From Thermoplasmata archaeon (GTDB lineage: Archaea; Thermoplasmatota; Thermoplasmata; Lutacidiplasmatales; UBA184), in contig JAKBSJ010000002.1 in NCBI GenBank assembly GCA_021844945.1, positions 164,965 to 228,964 on the forward strand: 64,000 nt of DNA. The letters are read 5' to 3'. Positions 1 through 8,875 of the stretch are shown here, in pieces. The position numbers and the translations under genes were made by a program. The notes beneath the pieces were generated by a model that ran no database searches, was not told the DNA's origin, and saw only the letters and a list, made by a program, of their open reading frames with translations. Position 1 is the first letter of the stretch. Each line of letters begins with the position of its first letter.

Positions 1-86
1 TCAACTCTCTCATTTCCTAGCTCGCCGCCACCTTCGAGAGAATGGCCGGCGGCCGTTGGCATGGGACCCGGGCCGCGGGTGGAACG

Positions 87-890
87 CTACGTTCGGTCCT
101 CGACGAGGAGTCCGGAGATTCTCCGGCGAACGCTCGCGTGCCGCTTCGCTTCCGCTAGATAGGCTCGTTGGTGGCGAGACCGCCAAGAGGTTCGATAGGT
201 CCATCGACCCGGATAACGGACCTCCCATAGAACGAGGGAATCCGCCGGCGCGAGCGGGAGGGTGAGCGGTCGACGCCCCGAGGCGGCATCCTGGAGTTCG
301 TCGAGCGAGCGTCGTCCCTCCGCGCACTCGGTCATCCCGGCCACGAGCTTGCGGATCATGCCCCATACGAAGGACCGGGCGCGCACCTGGAGCCAAGCCC
401 CGTCCGCGCCCGTGCGGACGCGGAGGAGGTCGATCTCGCGGAACGCCGGCCCTTCCGCACGGATTCCGCGTCCGAACGTACGGGTGTCGACCTCGCGCGG
501 GAGCCGGTTCGCGATCGCTCCCAACCGGCGATTGCTCGCAGGCGACCCGAGGAGCAGGTAGCGATACTCGCGCCACAGTGCCTGCCGTACACGAAACCCT
601 TCCGAGACCGGTCGAGCGGCGCCGAAGTAAATGTCGGGAGCGAGTCCATTGAGCGCGCGCAACAGCGAGGAGGCGGGCAAATCCGAGCGTAGGACCAGCG
701 CGTTCCTGCGCGCGCTCACGCCGGCGTCGGTCCGACTCGCGACCTCGATCCCGGCCTCGTCCAGATCCCGAACGAGACGGTGACGCGCGACTCCATCCCG
801 AACGACCCCTTCGACGGTACGCCGCCCGGGTTGCCGCGCCCAACCGGCGAACCCCTCTCCGTCGTACCCGAAGCGGACCAGCCAGCGCAT
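87..890 (-). CDS. truA: tRNA pseudouridine synthase A
   Basis: This 267-residue protein should convert uridine to pseudouridine in the anticodon arm of tRNAs. The family motif ASRTDAGVSA is present, with Asp55 as the expected catalytic residue, and the N-terminal strand reads VRFGYDGEGFAGW as in other TruA proteins. The second-half motif RSFVWGMIRKLVAGM is also visible. Length is typical of archaeal TruA. It lies 15 bases behind the aminotransferase gene on the same strand, so the two are probably cotranscribed without an obvious functional link. I am confident of the family; the precise target positions in tRNA cannot be read from sequence. Confidence 0.93.
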   Translation of the reverse strand: MRWLVRFGYDGEGFAGWARQPGRRTVEGVVRDGVARHRLVRDLDEAGIEVASRTDAGVSARRNALVLRSDLPASSLLRALNGLAPDIYFGAARPVSEGFRVRQALWREYRYLLLGSPASNRRLGAIANRLPREVDTRTFGRGIRAEGPAFREIDLLRVRTGADGAWLQVRARSFVWGMIRKLVAGMTECAEGRRSLDELQDAASGRRPLTLPLAPADSLVLWEVRYPGRWTYRTSWRSRHQRAYLAEAKRHASVRRRISGLLVEDRT

Positions 891-905
891 GGCTCCGACG
901 CCGAC

Positions 906-2270
906 CTATGCCGGCGAGCTCGCCCCGCTCCGGGTCCCGGAGGAGACCTGCTCGTCCGCGACCTTCAGGGCCGCGTCGAGCGCTTCGAGGCCCCGGTCGA
1001 GCTCGTCCCGGCGGACGATCAGGGGGGGCGCGATCACGAGGTGGGAAACCCAGCTGATGCAATAGACGCCCTGCTTCATCATCGCCTGGGCGACCATGTC
1101 CGCGACAAGCGGCTTCCCCGCGATTTTGTCGTCCTCGGTGTTGAACGGCTCCTTCGTCGCGCGATCGCGAACGAGCTCGACCGCCGCGAAGAGGCCCATG
1201 CCTCGAACGTCCCCTACGGCCGGGTGACGCCCCTGGATCTCTCGGAGCCGGGAAAGGAGGTACTCCCCGTCCTTCCGGGACTTGGCCATCAGGTCGAGCC
1301 GGCGATATTCGTCGATCGCCGCGACGGCCGGAGCGAGGGTCACCGGGTGGGCTTCGTAGGTGTGGCCATGAGGGAAGTACCGATCGAGGAAGACATCGTG
1401 GATCGCGGCGCTCGTGGCCGTAAGGCCGAGCGGGATCGCGGCCCCGGTAATCCCCTTCGCGGTCGTCAGGATGTCGGGGACGACGTTCCAATGCTGGACC
1501 GCGAACCACTCGCCGACGCGCCCCCAGGCGCTCATCACCTCGTCCGCGATCAACAGCACGTCGTTCCTCTTCGTGATCTTCCGGATCCTCGGGAGATACT
1601 CCGGTACCGGCACCAGCACGCCGTTGGTGCCGACGACCGGCTCCACGATCATGGCGGCGACGTCGCCCTCCTTGCGGATCTGTTCGTCCACCACGTCCGC
1701 GCACGCGACATGGCACGAGGGGTAGGTGAGGCCGAAGGGACAGCGGTAGCAGTAGCAGTCCGGGGCGAAGACCGTTCCCGGGACCTTCTGGTGGCGTTCG
1801 ATCACCCGGCGGCGGAGCTCTCCCGTCACACTGATCGATGCGGCGGTCGCGCCATGGTAGGAACGAAACCGCGAGATGATCTTGGATCGGTGGGTGACCG
1901 CTCGGGCGATCTTGAGGGCGGCCTCGTTCGCTTCCGTCCCGGAGGTGCTGAAGAAGAAGTGGTCCAGGCCCGGGGGAACGATCTCTCGAAGCTTCTGACT
2001 CAGCTCCGCGCGCGCCGGGGAAGCCATGCCCGGCGCCAGGTAGTCAAGCGTGCGCGCTTGCTCCGCGATCGCGGCGCTGATCCGAGGGTTCGCGTGACCC
2101 AGGTTCGTCGCGACGAGCTGGCTGGAAAAGTCAAGATACTCGCGCCCGTCGGCGTCCCAGAACTTGCAGCCCTCCGCCCGCGTGACCAGGAGCGGGTTCC
2201 AGCCCCCCTGTCGCCGCCACGTGACGTAGTTCGTCTCGCGGACGACACGCCGCTGTTCCTCCGGGTCCAT
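906..2270 (-). CDS. Class III PLP-dependent aminotransferase
   Basis: This is a fold-type I, class III aminotransferase of about 454 residues, the group that includes taurine-pyruvate, beta-alanine and omega-amino acid transaminases. The PLP-binding lysine is in TTAKGITGAAIPLG, the cofactor loop is STSGTEANEAALK, and the conserved aspartate is in LLIADEVMSAWGR. A Cys-rich insert (CYCYRCPFG) is visible near the middle. I place the start at 2270 (MDPEEQ) because a TTATCA element lies about 27 bases upstream, as expected for a leaderless message; an in-frame GTG at 2291 would add seven residues. Substrate is unknown. Neighbours (amidohydrolase, glutamine synthetase) suggest amino-group recycling. 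Confidence 0.9.
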   Translation of the reverse strand: MDPEEQRRVVRETNYVTWRRQGGWNPLLVTRAEGCKFWDADGREYLDFSSQLVATNLGHANPRISAAIAEQARTLDYLAPGMASPARAELSQKLREIVPPGLDHFFFSTSGTEANEAALKIARAVTHRSKIISRFRSYHGATAASISVTGELRRRVIERHQKVPGTVFAPDCYCYRCPFGLTYPSCHVACADVVDEQIRKEGDVAAMIVEPVVGTNGVLVPVPEYLPRIRKITKRNDVLLIADEVMSAWGRVGEWFAVQHWNVVPDILTTAKGITGAAIPLGLTATSAAIHDVFLDRYFPHGHTYEAHPVTLAPAVAAIDEYRRLDLMAKSRKDGEYLLSRLREIQGRHPAVGDVRGMGLFAAVELVRDRATKEPFNTEDDKIAGKPLVADMVAQAMMKQGVYCISWVSHLVIAPPLIVRRDELDRGLEALDAALKVADEQVSSGTRSGASSPA

Positions 2271-2486
2271 TGCCCCCCGAGGGAACCGCACCTGATAACG
2301 GCCTTGTCGGGCTCACACACGGGGCTCGACGTGGTTCCCGCGATGCGAATTTCGCTGCGATCGATCCCGGCACCACCTATCGCAGGCCGCCGCGCCCGAA
2401 CCCTCCTCTTTCGCGGCTCCGTTCGCGGAGTGGATCGATCCCTCGGGCGGTGTATTGAGGGGGCGGATGGACTTGTTGCGTGGCGG

Positions 2487-3140
2487 CTAGGAGGTCTGCT
2501 CCGACGTAGGAGCGGGGGACCTCCGCCGCGGCTTGCGGGGGGCCGGAGGATCCGCGTCCGCCCCGGCTGCTGGGGACGCGTCCGGTGGGGGTGCCGCTAC
2601 CGTCGCCGTGCGTTGCAAGAGGTCCCGGAATGTGTCGAAGTAGCGCAGGTACGGATCCGCGCGACGCATCAGCTCAAGTTCTCCGAGCGCAATCTCGTAC
2701 TGGGCCTTCGCGGTAGCGTCGCCCGAGGCCGCGCGCAGCGCATAGACACACAGGACCTGGTAGTGCGGCAGGGCGAAAGCGTCGGGCCGAGGAGTGCTCA
2801 TGTCCCCCTTGCGAGGGCGGTGGATACGTTCGATCGGGACCTTCTCGGCGACCGCCCTGCGGTGGGAGAAGCCGAAGTACTTCCCCGGACCGAGGATTCG
2901 GGTCGCCTCGCGAACGTTGCCTCCGAGCGCGAGCGTGATCCGATCGCACTCGTGCCAAAGCCAAAGACCGAAACCATAGTCCCCTTCCTGATACGCGGCC
3001 CAGGCACGCTCGTATAGGCGGCGCTCCTTTTCCTCCGGAGACCACTCGGGGAGGAGCTCCGCGCGCCAATCGGAGATGTAGATATCGACCCGCTGTGTGG
3101 GAGAGATCGTACGGAACTCCGGAACGTCGCGATCGACCAT
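2487..3140 (-). CDS. Hypothetical protein, tryptophan-rich N-terminal half
   Basis: I do not recognise this 217-residue protein. The first 150 residues look like a soluble alpha-helical domain rich in Trp and Tyr (AWAAYQEGDYGFGLWLWHECD, then GPGKYFGFSHRRAVAEKVP). The C-terminal 45 residues are a Pro/Ala/Arg-rich, probably disordered tail. The start is supported by a GAGGGCGGG stretch a few bases upstream of the ATG. Codon choice is GC-rich at third positions, as in neighbouring genes, which supports real coding. It stands 196 bases upstream of the aminotransferase start on the same strand. Confidence 0.75.
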   Translation of the reverse strand: MVDRDVPEFRTISPTQRVDIYISDWRAELLPEWSPEEKERRLYERAWAAYQEGDYGFGLWLWHECDRITLALGGNVREATRILGPGKYFGFSHRRAVAEKVPIERIHRPRKGDMSTPRPDAFALPHYQVLCVYALRAASGDATAKAQYEIALGELELMRRADPYLRYFDTFRDLLQRTATVAAPPPDASPAAGADADPPAPRKPRRRSPAPTSEQTS

Positions 3141-3672
3141 CGACCCGCCCTCGCCCTGGGAGGATAGACCGTTTTCGGCCTCGGGTCAGGAACGGACCTC
3201 GAGCGGCGGAACCCGGCTCGGCGGCCGATGAGCGCGAAGCGGATCGAGGGCTCCGGCGGTAGCCGGCGCCGCGCCGATGGGGATCCTTCGAACGATACGC
3301 GATATTTTCCCGAAGTCCTCCTCCGTCGCCCCAGGACCGCGAGACTTGGGAACCATGTGAGGGGCCACGACGCCGCTTGAGGCCGCCTCAAGCGGGGCGT
3401 GGAGCGTTATCGCCACGTTCTTGAACGGCACCCGTCGGGCTATTTCGTGGATCCGGCCCCCCAGCCGAAAGGGACGACTCAGAACACCCGAGTGCCCCGC
3501 CGCAGGTTCGCTTCGGCCCAATCTACCGCGATCGGGTGTGCCCTCAGGGAGAGTTCCTTCGAACACTCGTCCCACTCCCGGCGTTCGAGGATTGCGTCAA
3601 GGTACGGCGGGCCCCGGAGAGCTTCGGAGCAGGGCACGCTCGGAAGATGCGCGGCTCGCAGGGCGGAGTTGC
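3141..3672. other. 530-base stretch without a convincing gene
   Basis: Two reverse-strand open frames here read partly like protein. One spans about 3482-3636 and contains PYLDAILERREWDECSKEL. The other spans about 3186-3420 and contains EEDFGKISRIVRRIPIG. They are in different frames, neither has a good ribosome binding site, and third-position GC is lower than in flanking genes. This may be the remnant of one decayed gene or plain intergenic sequence. I see no RNA gene in it. Confidence 0.35.
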
Positions 3673-5235
3673 CTACTTCGGGTGGACGCGCACCCCGCCC
3701 ACCCAGGTCTCCCGGACTCCCGAGCCTCCCACCTCCATGGCCCGTTCCAGGGATGGGGCTGCGCACCGGACGAAATCGGCAGGTCGACCCGGGGCGATCG
3801 TTCCCAGTGCTCGAAATCCGATCGCCCGAGCTCCTTCGATGGTGTACATCTTAAGGGCTACTTCCGGGGTAACGGCTTCGGCCGGGGCGGGGTTCGCCGA
3901 GCGACCACCGAGGTCGGTACGGCGTCCCGCGACGCTCATTCCCCGCCAAGGGTCGAGAGCATCGAACGGAGCATCGCTCGATCCAGCGAGGCGACATCCC
4001 GCAGCCAACAGGCTCGCGAAGGGGTAGGCCCACCGGGCCCGATCGGGTCCCAGACGATGGGCAAGCCAGTGGTCGCTGGCGATGAAAATGGGTTGAACGA
4101 CGAGCGCGGCTCCCGATGGGGCGATCTCGCGGCCGAGATCGGGAGGTACCAGTCCCGCGTGCTCGATCCGTCCGATAGGTCGATCCGGATTCGGACGGGC
4201 CTGCTGCAGGGCCCGGAACGCTTCCGCGACCGCTCGATCCCCGAGCGCGTGAACGGCCGGAGTGAGCCCGATCCGATGCGCGCGGGCAAAGACGGGGACC
4301 AGGAAATCGCGGGGATGAACGGGCATGCCGGACGTGGAGGGGTCATCCGAGTACGGCTCGGCGAGCCACGCCGTTCGCGTGCCGAACGCACCGTCCATGA
4401 AGGCCTTCACACCGGCCACGCGCAGTCGTTCGGTCGGAGCCACGAGGCCGGCGACCGCGGAGTCCGATAGGTGGTCGAACCACTCTAGGTTCAGGTAGCA
4501 TGCGACCCGCACCGGTAGCCCGGAGCCGATCGACGCCGCCGTCAGTGCCGAGAGTTCGGCCGGGTCGGAGTTCATGGTGCCGACCGCAGTGATCCCGAGC
4601 GCAGCGAGGCGGCGGAACTGACGGACAAGAGACGCTGGATCGGCGAGCACGACCTCGTGCGCCAGCTTCGTCGTCGGACCGAGGGCGGTCTCGAGAAGGC
4701 GGCCGTTCGGTTCTCCGTCCCGGTCACGACCGATCCGCCCCCCGACCGGGTCGGGAGTGGTCCGATCGATGCCCAGCTGTTGCATCGCCGCAGAGTTCAC
4801 TACCGCGGCATGACCCGACGCATGGTAGAGGATCACCGGACGGTCCCCGTCGACCGCGTCTAGGTCATTCCGTGTCGGCCAGTCGTTCTCCCCCGCGTTC
4901 GGGGTGCTCCAGCCCCGACCCACGATGGGGCCGTTCGGATGGGCGGAGGACCACCGGCGCGTCCGCTCGATCAGCTCGGGGAGGGACGCTGCTCCGGTGA
5001 GCTCGACCCCGCTCTCCTGCACCGCCATCTCGGCGAGATGCAGATGGGCGTCGATCAGGCCGGGGACGACCAGATCTCCCCGGAGATCGTGGATCTCCGC
5101 CCCTTTCGGTCGGTCCCGCTCGATCTCGTCGTTCGATCCTACGGCGACGAACTCGCCTCGCTCAACGAGGATCGCTTCGGCGTACCCGGCACCGGTGAAT
5201 ACGTGGCCCCCGCGGAAGAGATGGGCATCGGACAT
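3673..5235 (-). CDS. YtcJ-like amidohydrolase
   Basis: This 520-residue protein is a metal-dependent amidohydrolase of the Amidohydro_3 / YtcJ type. The N-terminal metal-binding strand reads VPGLIDAHLHLAEM (HxH). A candidate metal-bridging lysine lies in AGVKAFMDGAFG, later histidines are in AVHALGDRAVA and RIEHAGLV, and the distal aspartate is in LAGSSDAPFD. Length matches the family. Known relatives act on N-formyl or amide compounds, but the substrate cannot be assigned. It is 63 bases downstream of glutamine synthetase on the same strand, so the released ammonia or amine could be reassimilated; that link is inference. Confidence 0.9.
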   Translation of the reverse strand: MSDAHLFRGGHVFTGAGYAEAILVERGEFVAVGSNDEIERDRPKGAEIHDLRGDLVVPGLIDAHLHLAEMAVQESGVELTGAASLPELIERTRRWSSAHPNGPIVGRGWSTPNAGENDWPTRNDLDAVDGDRPVILYHASGHAAVVNSAAMQQLGIDRTTPDPVGGRIGRDRDGEPNGRLLETALGPTTKLAHEVVLADPASLVRQFRRLAALGITAVGTMNSDPAELSALTAASIGSGLPVRVACYLNLEWFDHLSDSAVAGLVAPTERLRVAGVKAFMDGAFGTRTAWLAEPYSDDPSTSGMPVHPRDFLVPVFARAHRIGLTPAVHALGDRAVAEAFRALQQARPNPDRPIGRIEHAGLVPPDLGREIAPSGAALVVQPIFIASDHWLAHRLGPDRARWAYPFASLLAAGCRLAGSSDAPFDALDPWRGMSVAGRRTDLGGRSANPAPAEAVTPEVALKMYTIEGARAIGFRALGTIAPGRPADFVRCAAPSLERAMEVGGSGVRETWVGGVRVHPK

Positions 5236-5298
5236 GCCGGGTGGGAGGATCGTAGGCCAGGGAGCCCTTGAGCCCGCGCCCGTCCGGAACGGGTCGGT

Positions 5299-6762
5299 CT
5301 AGACGTCGAGGTACGCGTAGAACTCGTATGGGTGCGGCCGTAGGTTCAGCTGGAGCTGCTCGTTCCGCTTGATCTCGGTGTACGTCTCGAGGAGCGAGGA
5401 GGCGAACGCCGGCTTCAGGAACTCGCAATCGGACTCGAAGCAATCGAGCGCTTCCCCGAGCGATCCGGGGAGCTCGCGGATCCCGAGTTCCCGGCGCTTC
5501 GCCGGCGCGAGCTTGTAGATGTCCTGATCGACCGGCGCGGGAGGCTCCATCTTCTTCTTGATCCCGTCCAAGCCCGCGAGCGCCAGGGCCGCCTCGGTGA
5601 GGTAGATGTTGGCCGCGGAGTCGGGCGTGCGGTACTCGATGCGTTTCGCCTCCGGATGTCCGCGTTGATAGGCAGGGATCCGGACGTTCGCCGAGCGATT
5701 GCCGCGGCTCCAGGCGATGAACACGGGTGCCTCGTATCCGGGGACCAATCTCCGGTAGGAGTTCGTGATCGGGTTCGTGATCGCGCAGAGGGAACGCGCG
5801 TGTTCGAGGAGTCCCCCGACGTAGTATCGGCAGGTCTGGCTCACCTCGGCGTAGGCGTCGTTCGCATCGTAGAAGGCGTTCGTGTCCTTCTGCCAGAGCG
5901 ATTGGTTCGTGTGCATCCCGATGCCGTTGTCGCCGTAAACGGGTTTGGGCATCAGAACCGCGGTCTTCCCGTGCCGCCGGGCCACGTTCTTGATGACGTA
6001 CCGTACGTCCTGGATGTGATCGGCCGTTGGGACGAGCTCGTCGAAGCGGACGTTGAGCTCCCCTTGGCCCGCGGTGGAGACCTCGTGGTGGTGGGCATCC
6101 ATCACGATGTGGAAATCGTCGGTGAGGGTGTTCGCCATCTCCGCCCTCAGGGCAATGTCGGTGTCGTGAGGACTGGAGCGGTGATACCCTTCCTTGAACC
6201 GTATCGGAGACTGGAGGGCCCCGGTCTGCCACGGAGCCTCGCCGTGGTTGATCAGGTACCCGGATCCACTCCAGGCATCGCGCACCCCCTGCATCGAGGG
6301 GACCAGCTCGACCGAGTCGAAGACGAAGAACTCGACTTCGGGCCCCCAATACGACTTGTCGTAGCCGGCGCTCGCAAGGACCCCCTCGGTCTTGCGAGCC
6401 ACGAACCGCGGATCGTGGGCGTAACCTTCCTTGGTCCCACCGATGCGGACGTCGCAGATGAACCGGACCGTACCGCCCGCCTCCGGGTTCCACGGAATCC
6501 GCGCGAGGGTGCGCGCGTCCGGGACCAGGAGCATGTCCGAGTCGTAGATCTGGCGGAAGCCTCGGACCGAAGAACCGTCGAGCTTCGGGACGCCGGACGA
6601 GAACGACTCGGCGTCAAGGGTATGGAGCGGGACGTCAACCTGGTTGAAACCGCCCAAAACGTCGGTATAGAACAGCTCGACCCAGCGGATCCCTTCGGTC
6701 CGCAGCTCGTCCAGGATCTTCTGTGCGTCTGCGCGCTCGGCAGGCCCCTTGCTCGATGTCAA
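5299..6762 (-). CDS. glnA: Glutamine synthetase, type I
   Basis: The enzyme joins ammonia to glutamate using ATP. The 487-residue product has the beta-grasp N-terminus (WVELFYTDVLGG), the metal site YWGPEVEFFVFD, the HHHEV segment, and the catalytic motif DNGIGMHTNQSLW. The NRSANVRIP and RIEYRTPDSAAN blocks are also present. The start is a TTG at 6762, chosen because GGGGGAG lies five bases upstream. The gene is divergent from an Lrp/AsnC regulator, and the 118-base gap between them carries palindromes, so regulation by that Lrp protein is likely. It heads a same-strand run with the amidohydrolase. Confidence 0.95.
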   Translation of the reverse strand: MTSSKGPAERADAQKILDELRTEGIRWVELFYTDVLGGFNQVDVPLHTLDAESFSSGVPKLDGSSVRGFRQIYDSDMLLVPDARTLARIPWNPEAGGTVRFICDVRIGGTKEGYAHDPRFVARKTEGVLASAGYDKSYWGPEVEFFVFDSVELVPSMQGVRDAWSGSGYLINHGEAPWQTGALQSPIRFKEGYHRSSPHDTDIALRAEMANTLTDDFHIVMDAHHHEVSTAGQGELNVRFDELVPTADHIQDVRYVIKNVARRHGKTAVLMPKPVYGDNGIGMHTNQSLWQKDTNAFYDANDAYAEVSQTCRYYVGGLLEHARSLCAITNPITNSYRRLVPGYEAPVFIAWSRGNRSANVRIPAYQRGHPEAKRIEYRTPDSAANIYLTEAALALAGLDGIKKKMEPPAPVDQDIYKLAPAKRRELGIRELPGSLGEALDCFESDCEFLKPAFASSLLETYTEIKRNEQLQLNLRPHPYEFYAYLDV

Positions 6763-6820
6763 TGATACTCCCCCAAGGTAGGGACCGGAATGGAGTACAT
6801 CAACCCGCTCCCTTCAAAAC

Positions 6821-6860
6821 TGGATGTATGTCCAATTCGATGGTGAATAGAATTATCTTC
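6821..6860. promoter_or_regulatory. Divergent promoter region with two Lrp-type dyads
   Basis: Between glnA and the Lrp gene are two imperfect dyads. TGGATGTATGTCCA at 6821-6834 is a TGGA-N6-TCCA repeat. GAATAGAATTATCTTC at 6845-6860 matches its own complement at 12 of 16 positions, centred on AATT, and overlaps the likely TATA region of the rightward gene (start at 6881). Lrp/AsnC proteins commonly bind such AT-centred dyads and autoregulate. Function is inferred from position and symmetry only. Confidence 0.5.
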
Positions 6861-6880
6861 TAATCCTACATAGAGCGAAC

Positions 6881-7408
6881 ATGGGACGAACGTCCACGCT
6901 CGACGAGCTCGACCGCTCCATCCTTGAGGAACTGAACATCGATGCTCGACGCAGTCACCGCGAGATTGCCCATCGGCTGAAGGTTTCCCCCACGACCATC
7001 AGCGCGCGGATCGATCGGCTGGAACGCCAAGGGGTGATCCGGGGGTACGTTCCCATCCTCGACGACGAGCAGCTCGGATGGGATCTTTGGGCCACGATTG
7101 GCATCCGGATCTCCAAGGGCCGGCTGCGGGAGGTTGAGGAACTCCTCGCTCGAGACCCTCATGCCTACGCCATCTACGACCTCACGGGGGAGTACGACGC
7201 CCTCTTGATCGGACGGTTCCGGGACCGTCGGGACCTCGATCGGTTCGTCAAACACGCCCTCCAGAACCCGCACGTCGAACGAACGAACACCCAAGTCGTG
7301 CTAAACCGGGTCAAGGATGATCGGCGGGTCCCGGTGTCGCTCCGGAGTTCCTCCCGAGGAGACCTACCTCCGACCCGGGCTCCCGGGATGGCCCCCGTCA
7401 GCACCTAA
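6881..7408 (+). CDS. Lrp/AsnC family transcriptional regulator
   Basis: This 175-residue protein has the standard layout. A winged helix-turn-helix covers residues 1-55 (LDRSILEELNIDARRSHREIA, then the recognition part HRLKVSPTTISARIDRLERQGVI). A RAM/AsnC ligand-binding domain follows (GIRISKGRLREVEELLARD, IYDLTGEYDALLIGRF). The last 25 residues are an extra tail. The gene is divergent from glutamine synthetase and dyads lie in the gap, so it probably senses an amino acid and controls glnA and itself. The LsrF-like gene starts 41 bases downstream on the same strand. Confidence 0.93.
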   Translation: MGRTSTLDELDRSILEELNIDARRSHREIAHRLKVSPTTISARIDRLERQGVIRGYVPILDDEQLGWDLWATIGIRISKGRLREVEELLARDPHAYAIYDLTGEYDALLIGRFRDRRDLDRFVKHALQNPHVERTNTQVVLNRVKDDRRVPVSLRSSSRGDLPPTRAPGMAPVST

Positions 7409-7449
7409 TAAGGCCGGGTTCCCTGCGTATCCCTAGGGAGGGAGGTACC

Positions 7450-8280
7450 ATGGACTGGGGCTTGGAGAACCGAATCCGTCGAATGTTCCCCGTGGCGAGT
7501 GGAAACTCGGTGATGTTGGCCGTCGATCACGGCTACTTCATGGGGCCGACGCGACGCTTGGAGAACGCCAAGGCCACGATCGCCCCGCTACTTCCGCACG
7601 CCGACGCGCTCGCGCTGACGCGAGGGATCCTGCGTTCGAGCGTGCCCCCGGCTTCCACCACCCCGATCGTGCTCCGCGTCTCGGGGGGCGCCACGATCCT
7701 GAAAGAAGACCTCTCCCACGAAGATGTCACCACCAGCATCCGGGACGCGGTGCGGCTCAACGTGAGCGCGGTCGCGCTCAGCGTCTTCGTCGGGTCGCCC
7801 CACGAACACGAGTCGCTCGTCCACCTCTCGAAGCTGATCGATGACGGGGAAGAGTACGGCATGCCCGTACTCGCGATCACCGCCGTCGGCAAGGAGCTCG
7901 AGAAGCGGGACGCCCGTTACCTGTCGCTCGCCTGCCGCGTCTCCGCCGAGCTCGGTGCCCACCTCGTGAAGACGTACTACTGCGAGGGGTTCGACAAGGT
8001 CGTCGAAGGATGCCCCGTCCCGATCGTCGTCGCGGGCGGCCCGAAGCTGGACAGCGAAAAGGCAGCGCTCGAGCTCGCCCACGATGCCATCGCCGCGGGA
8101 GCGCGGGGTATCGACATGGGGCGAAACATCTGGCAGTCCGAGCACCCGGTCGCGATGCTCCTCGCGTTGCGCGCGATCGTGCACGAGCGGGCGTCGGTCA
8201 AGGAAGCCCTCGAGGTCTACGACGGAGCCAAGCCTCGGACCGAGCCCGTGCCGACCATCGCTCCCTCTCGGCGATCGTAG
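7450..8280 (+). CDS. LsrF-like class I aldolase / thiolase
   Basis: The 276-residue product closely follows E. coli LsrF (3-hydroxy-5-phosphonooxypentane-2,4-dione thiolase) along its whole length. It shows LDWG-type N-terminus, MLAVDHGYFMGPT, LTRGILRSSVPP and the end motif GARGIDMGRNIWQSEHPVAM. The Schiff-base lysine is in HLVKTYYCEGF. LsrF removes phospho-AI-2 in bacteria. No other lsr genes are nearby, so here it may work on another sugar phosphate, as do the related archaeal DhnA-type aldolases and ADH synthases. The start has a strong GGGAGGGAGG site. Confidence 0.85.
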   Translation: MDWGLENRIRRMFPVASGNSVMLAVDHGYFMGPTRRLENAKATIAPLLPHADALALTRGILRSSVPPASTTPIVLRVSGGATILKEDLSHEDVTTSIRDAVRLNVSAVALSVFVGSPHEHESLVHLSKLIDDGEEYGMPVLAITAVGKELEKRDARYLSLACRVSAELGAHLVKTYYCEGFDKVVEGCPVPIVVAGGPKLDSEKAALELAHDAIAAGARGIDMGRNIWQSEHPVAMLLALRAIVHERASVKEALEVYDGAKPRTEPVPTIAPSRRS

Positions 8281-8346
8281 CCCGGCGGCGGTGCTGGCCC
8301 GCGCCGGGCACAGCGCTCTTAAACCGGGCGCCGGTGGGACCGACGC

Positions 8347-8431
8347 GCGGGGATTGCCAAGCCTGGTCAAAGGCGCCAGATTCAGGGTCTGGTCTCGTAG
8401 GAGTTCGTGGGTTCAAATCCCTCTCCCCGCA
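8347..8431 (+). tRNA. tRNA-Leu (anticodon CAG)
   Basis: An 85-base class II tRNA. The acceptor strands GCGGGGA and TCCCCGC pair fully with discriminator A at 8431. The anticodon stem CCAGA/TCTGG encloses loop TTCAGGG, giving anticodon CAG (reads CUG). A long variable arm (about TCTCGTAGGAGTTC) and the T-loop GTTCAAAT are present. CCA is not encoded and no intron is seen. Confidence 0.95.
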
Positions 8432-8650
8432 GGAACCCCTTCTGACAACCACGGGGATTCGAGCGTAAGGGATTGAACCACCGGGTAGCTCGCACACGGG
8501 TTGAAGCCCCGGACGAAGACCAGGCCGGACGTCACCGACCGTCATGGGCGGCCAAGGTGCTCGTCGATTCCCCGCTTCATCACGCGGTCAATACGCCTTT
8601 ACGGCCCCTTCATGGATGGGCGCTCCCCCTCCCATGCTCGAGGTCGACAC

Positions 8651-8857
8651 ATGTGCGAGTGTTGCCACCAAGAGTGCTGTTGCCGTCACGGCCACCGGGG
8701 ATGGCGGCGCTTCCCGCCGTCGGATTATCCCGTACGTTGGGCAGCGTACGAAGAGCCTGCCCTCCCGAGCCGTCGGGCGTACTTGGAAGAGGAAAAGGCG
8801 GCTCTAGAACACCGGCTCAAGGCGCTCGACGAGCAGCTGAGAGAGTGGGGGAAGTAA
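8651..8857 (+). CDS. Small Cys-rich protein with C-terminal coiled coil
   Basis: A 68-residue protein starting MCECCHQECCCRHGH, with seven cysteines and three histidines in its first sixteen residues, followed by a Trp/Pro-rich linker and a charged helix (YLEEEKAALEHRLKALDEQL) that should form a coiled coil. The layout resembles DUF5320-type small proteins (Cys/Gly-rich head, coiled-coil tail), but the match is by architecture only. GAGGT lies six bases before the chosen ATG. It is followed 18 bases later by the AhpD-like gene, so both may handle metal or redox stress. Confidence 0.72.
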   Translation: MCECCHQECCCRHGHRGWRRFPPSDYPVRWAAYEEPALPSRRAYLEEEKAALEHRLKALDEQLREWGK

Positions 8858-8875
8858 CTTCCCGGGGGTGCGATC

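Noticed and set aside
10..1716. A 568-codon reverse-strand open frame across truA and the aminotransferase
   Set aside because: It is Arg/Gly/Pro-rich, lacks protein-like patterning and overlaps two clear genes; a by-product of high GC.
780..3017. A 745-codon rightward open frame
   Set aside because: Antisense to truA, the aminotransferase and a hypothetical gene; composition is that of a shadow frame.
3186..3766. Two short reverse-strand frames as separate genes
   Set aside because: Frames disagree, no ribosome sites, reduced third-position GC; kept only as a possible gene remnant.
5656..6765. Rightward open frame antisense to glutamine synthetase
   Set aside because: Val/Arg-rich shadow; glutamine synthetase motifs on the other strand are unmistakable.
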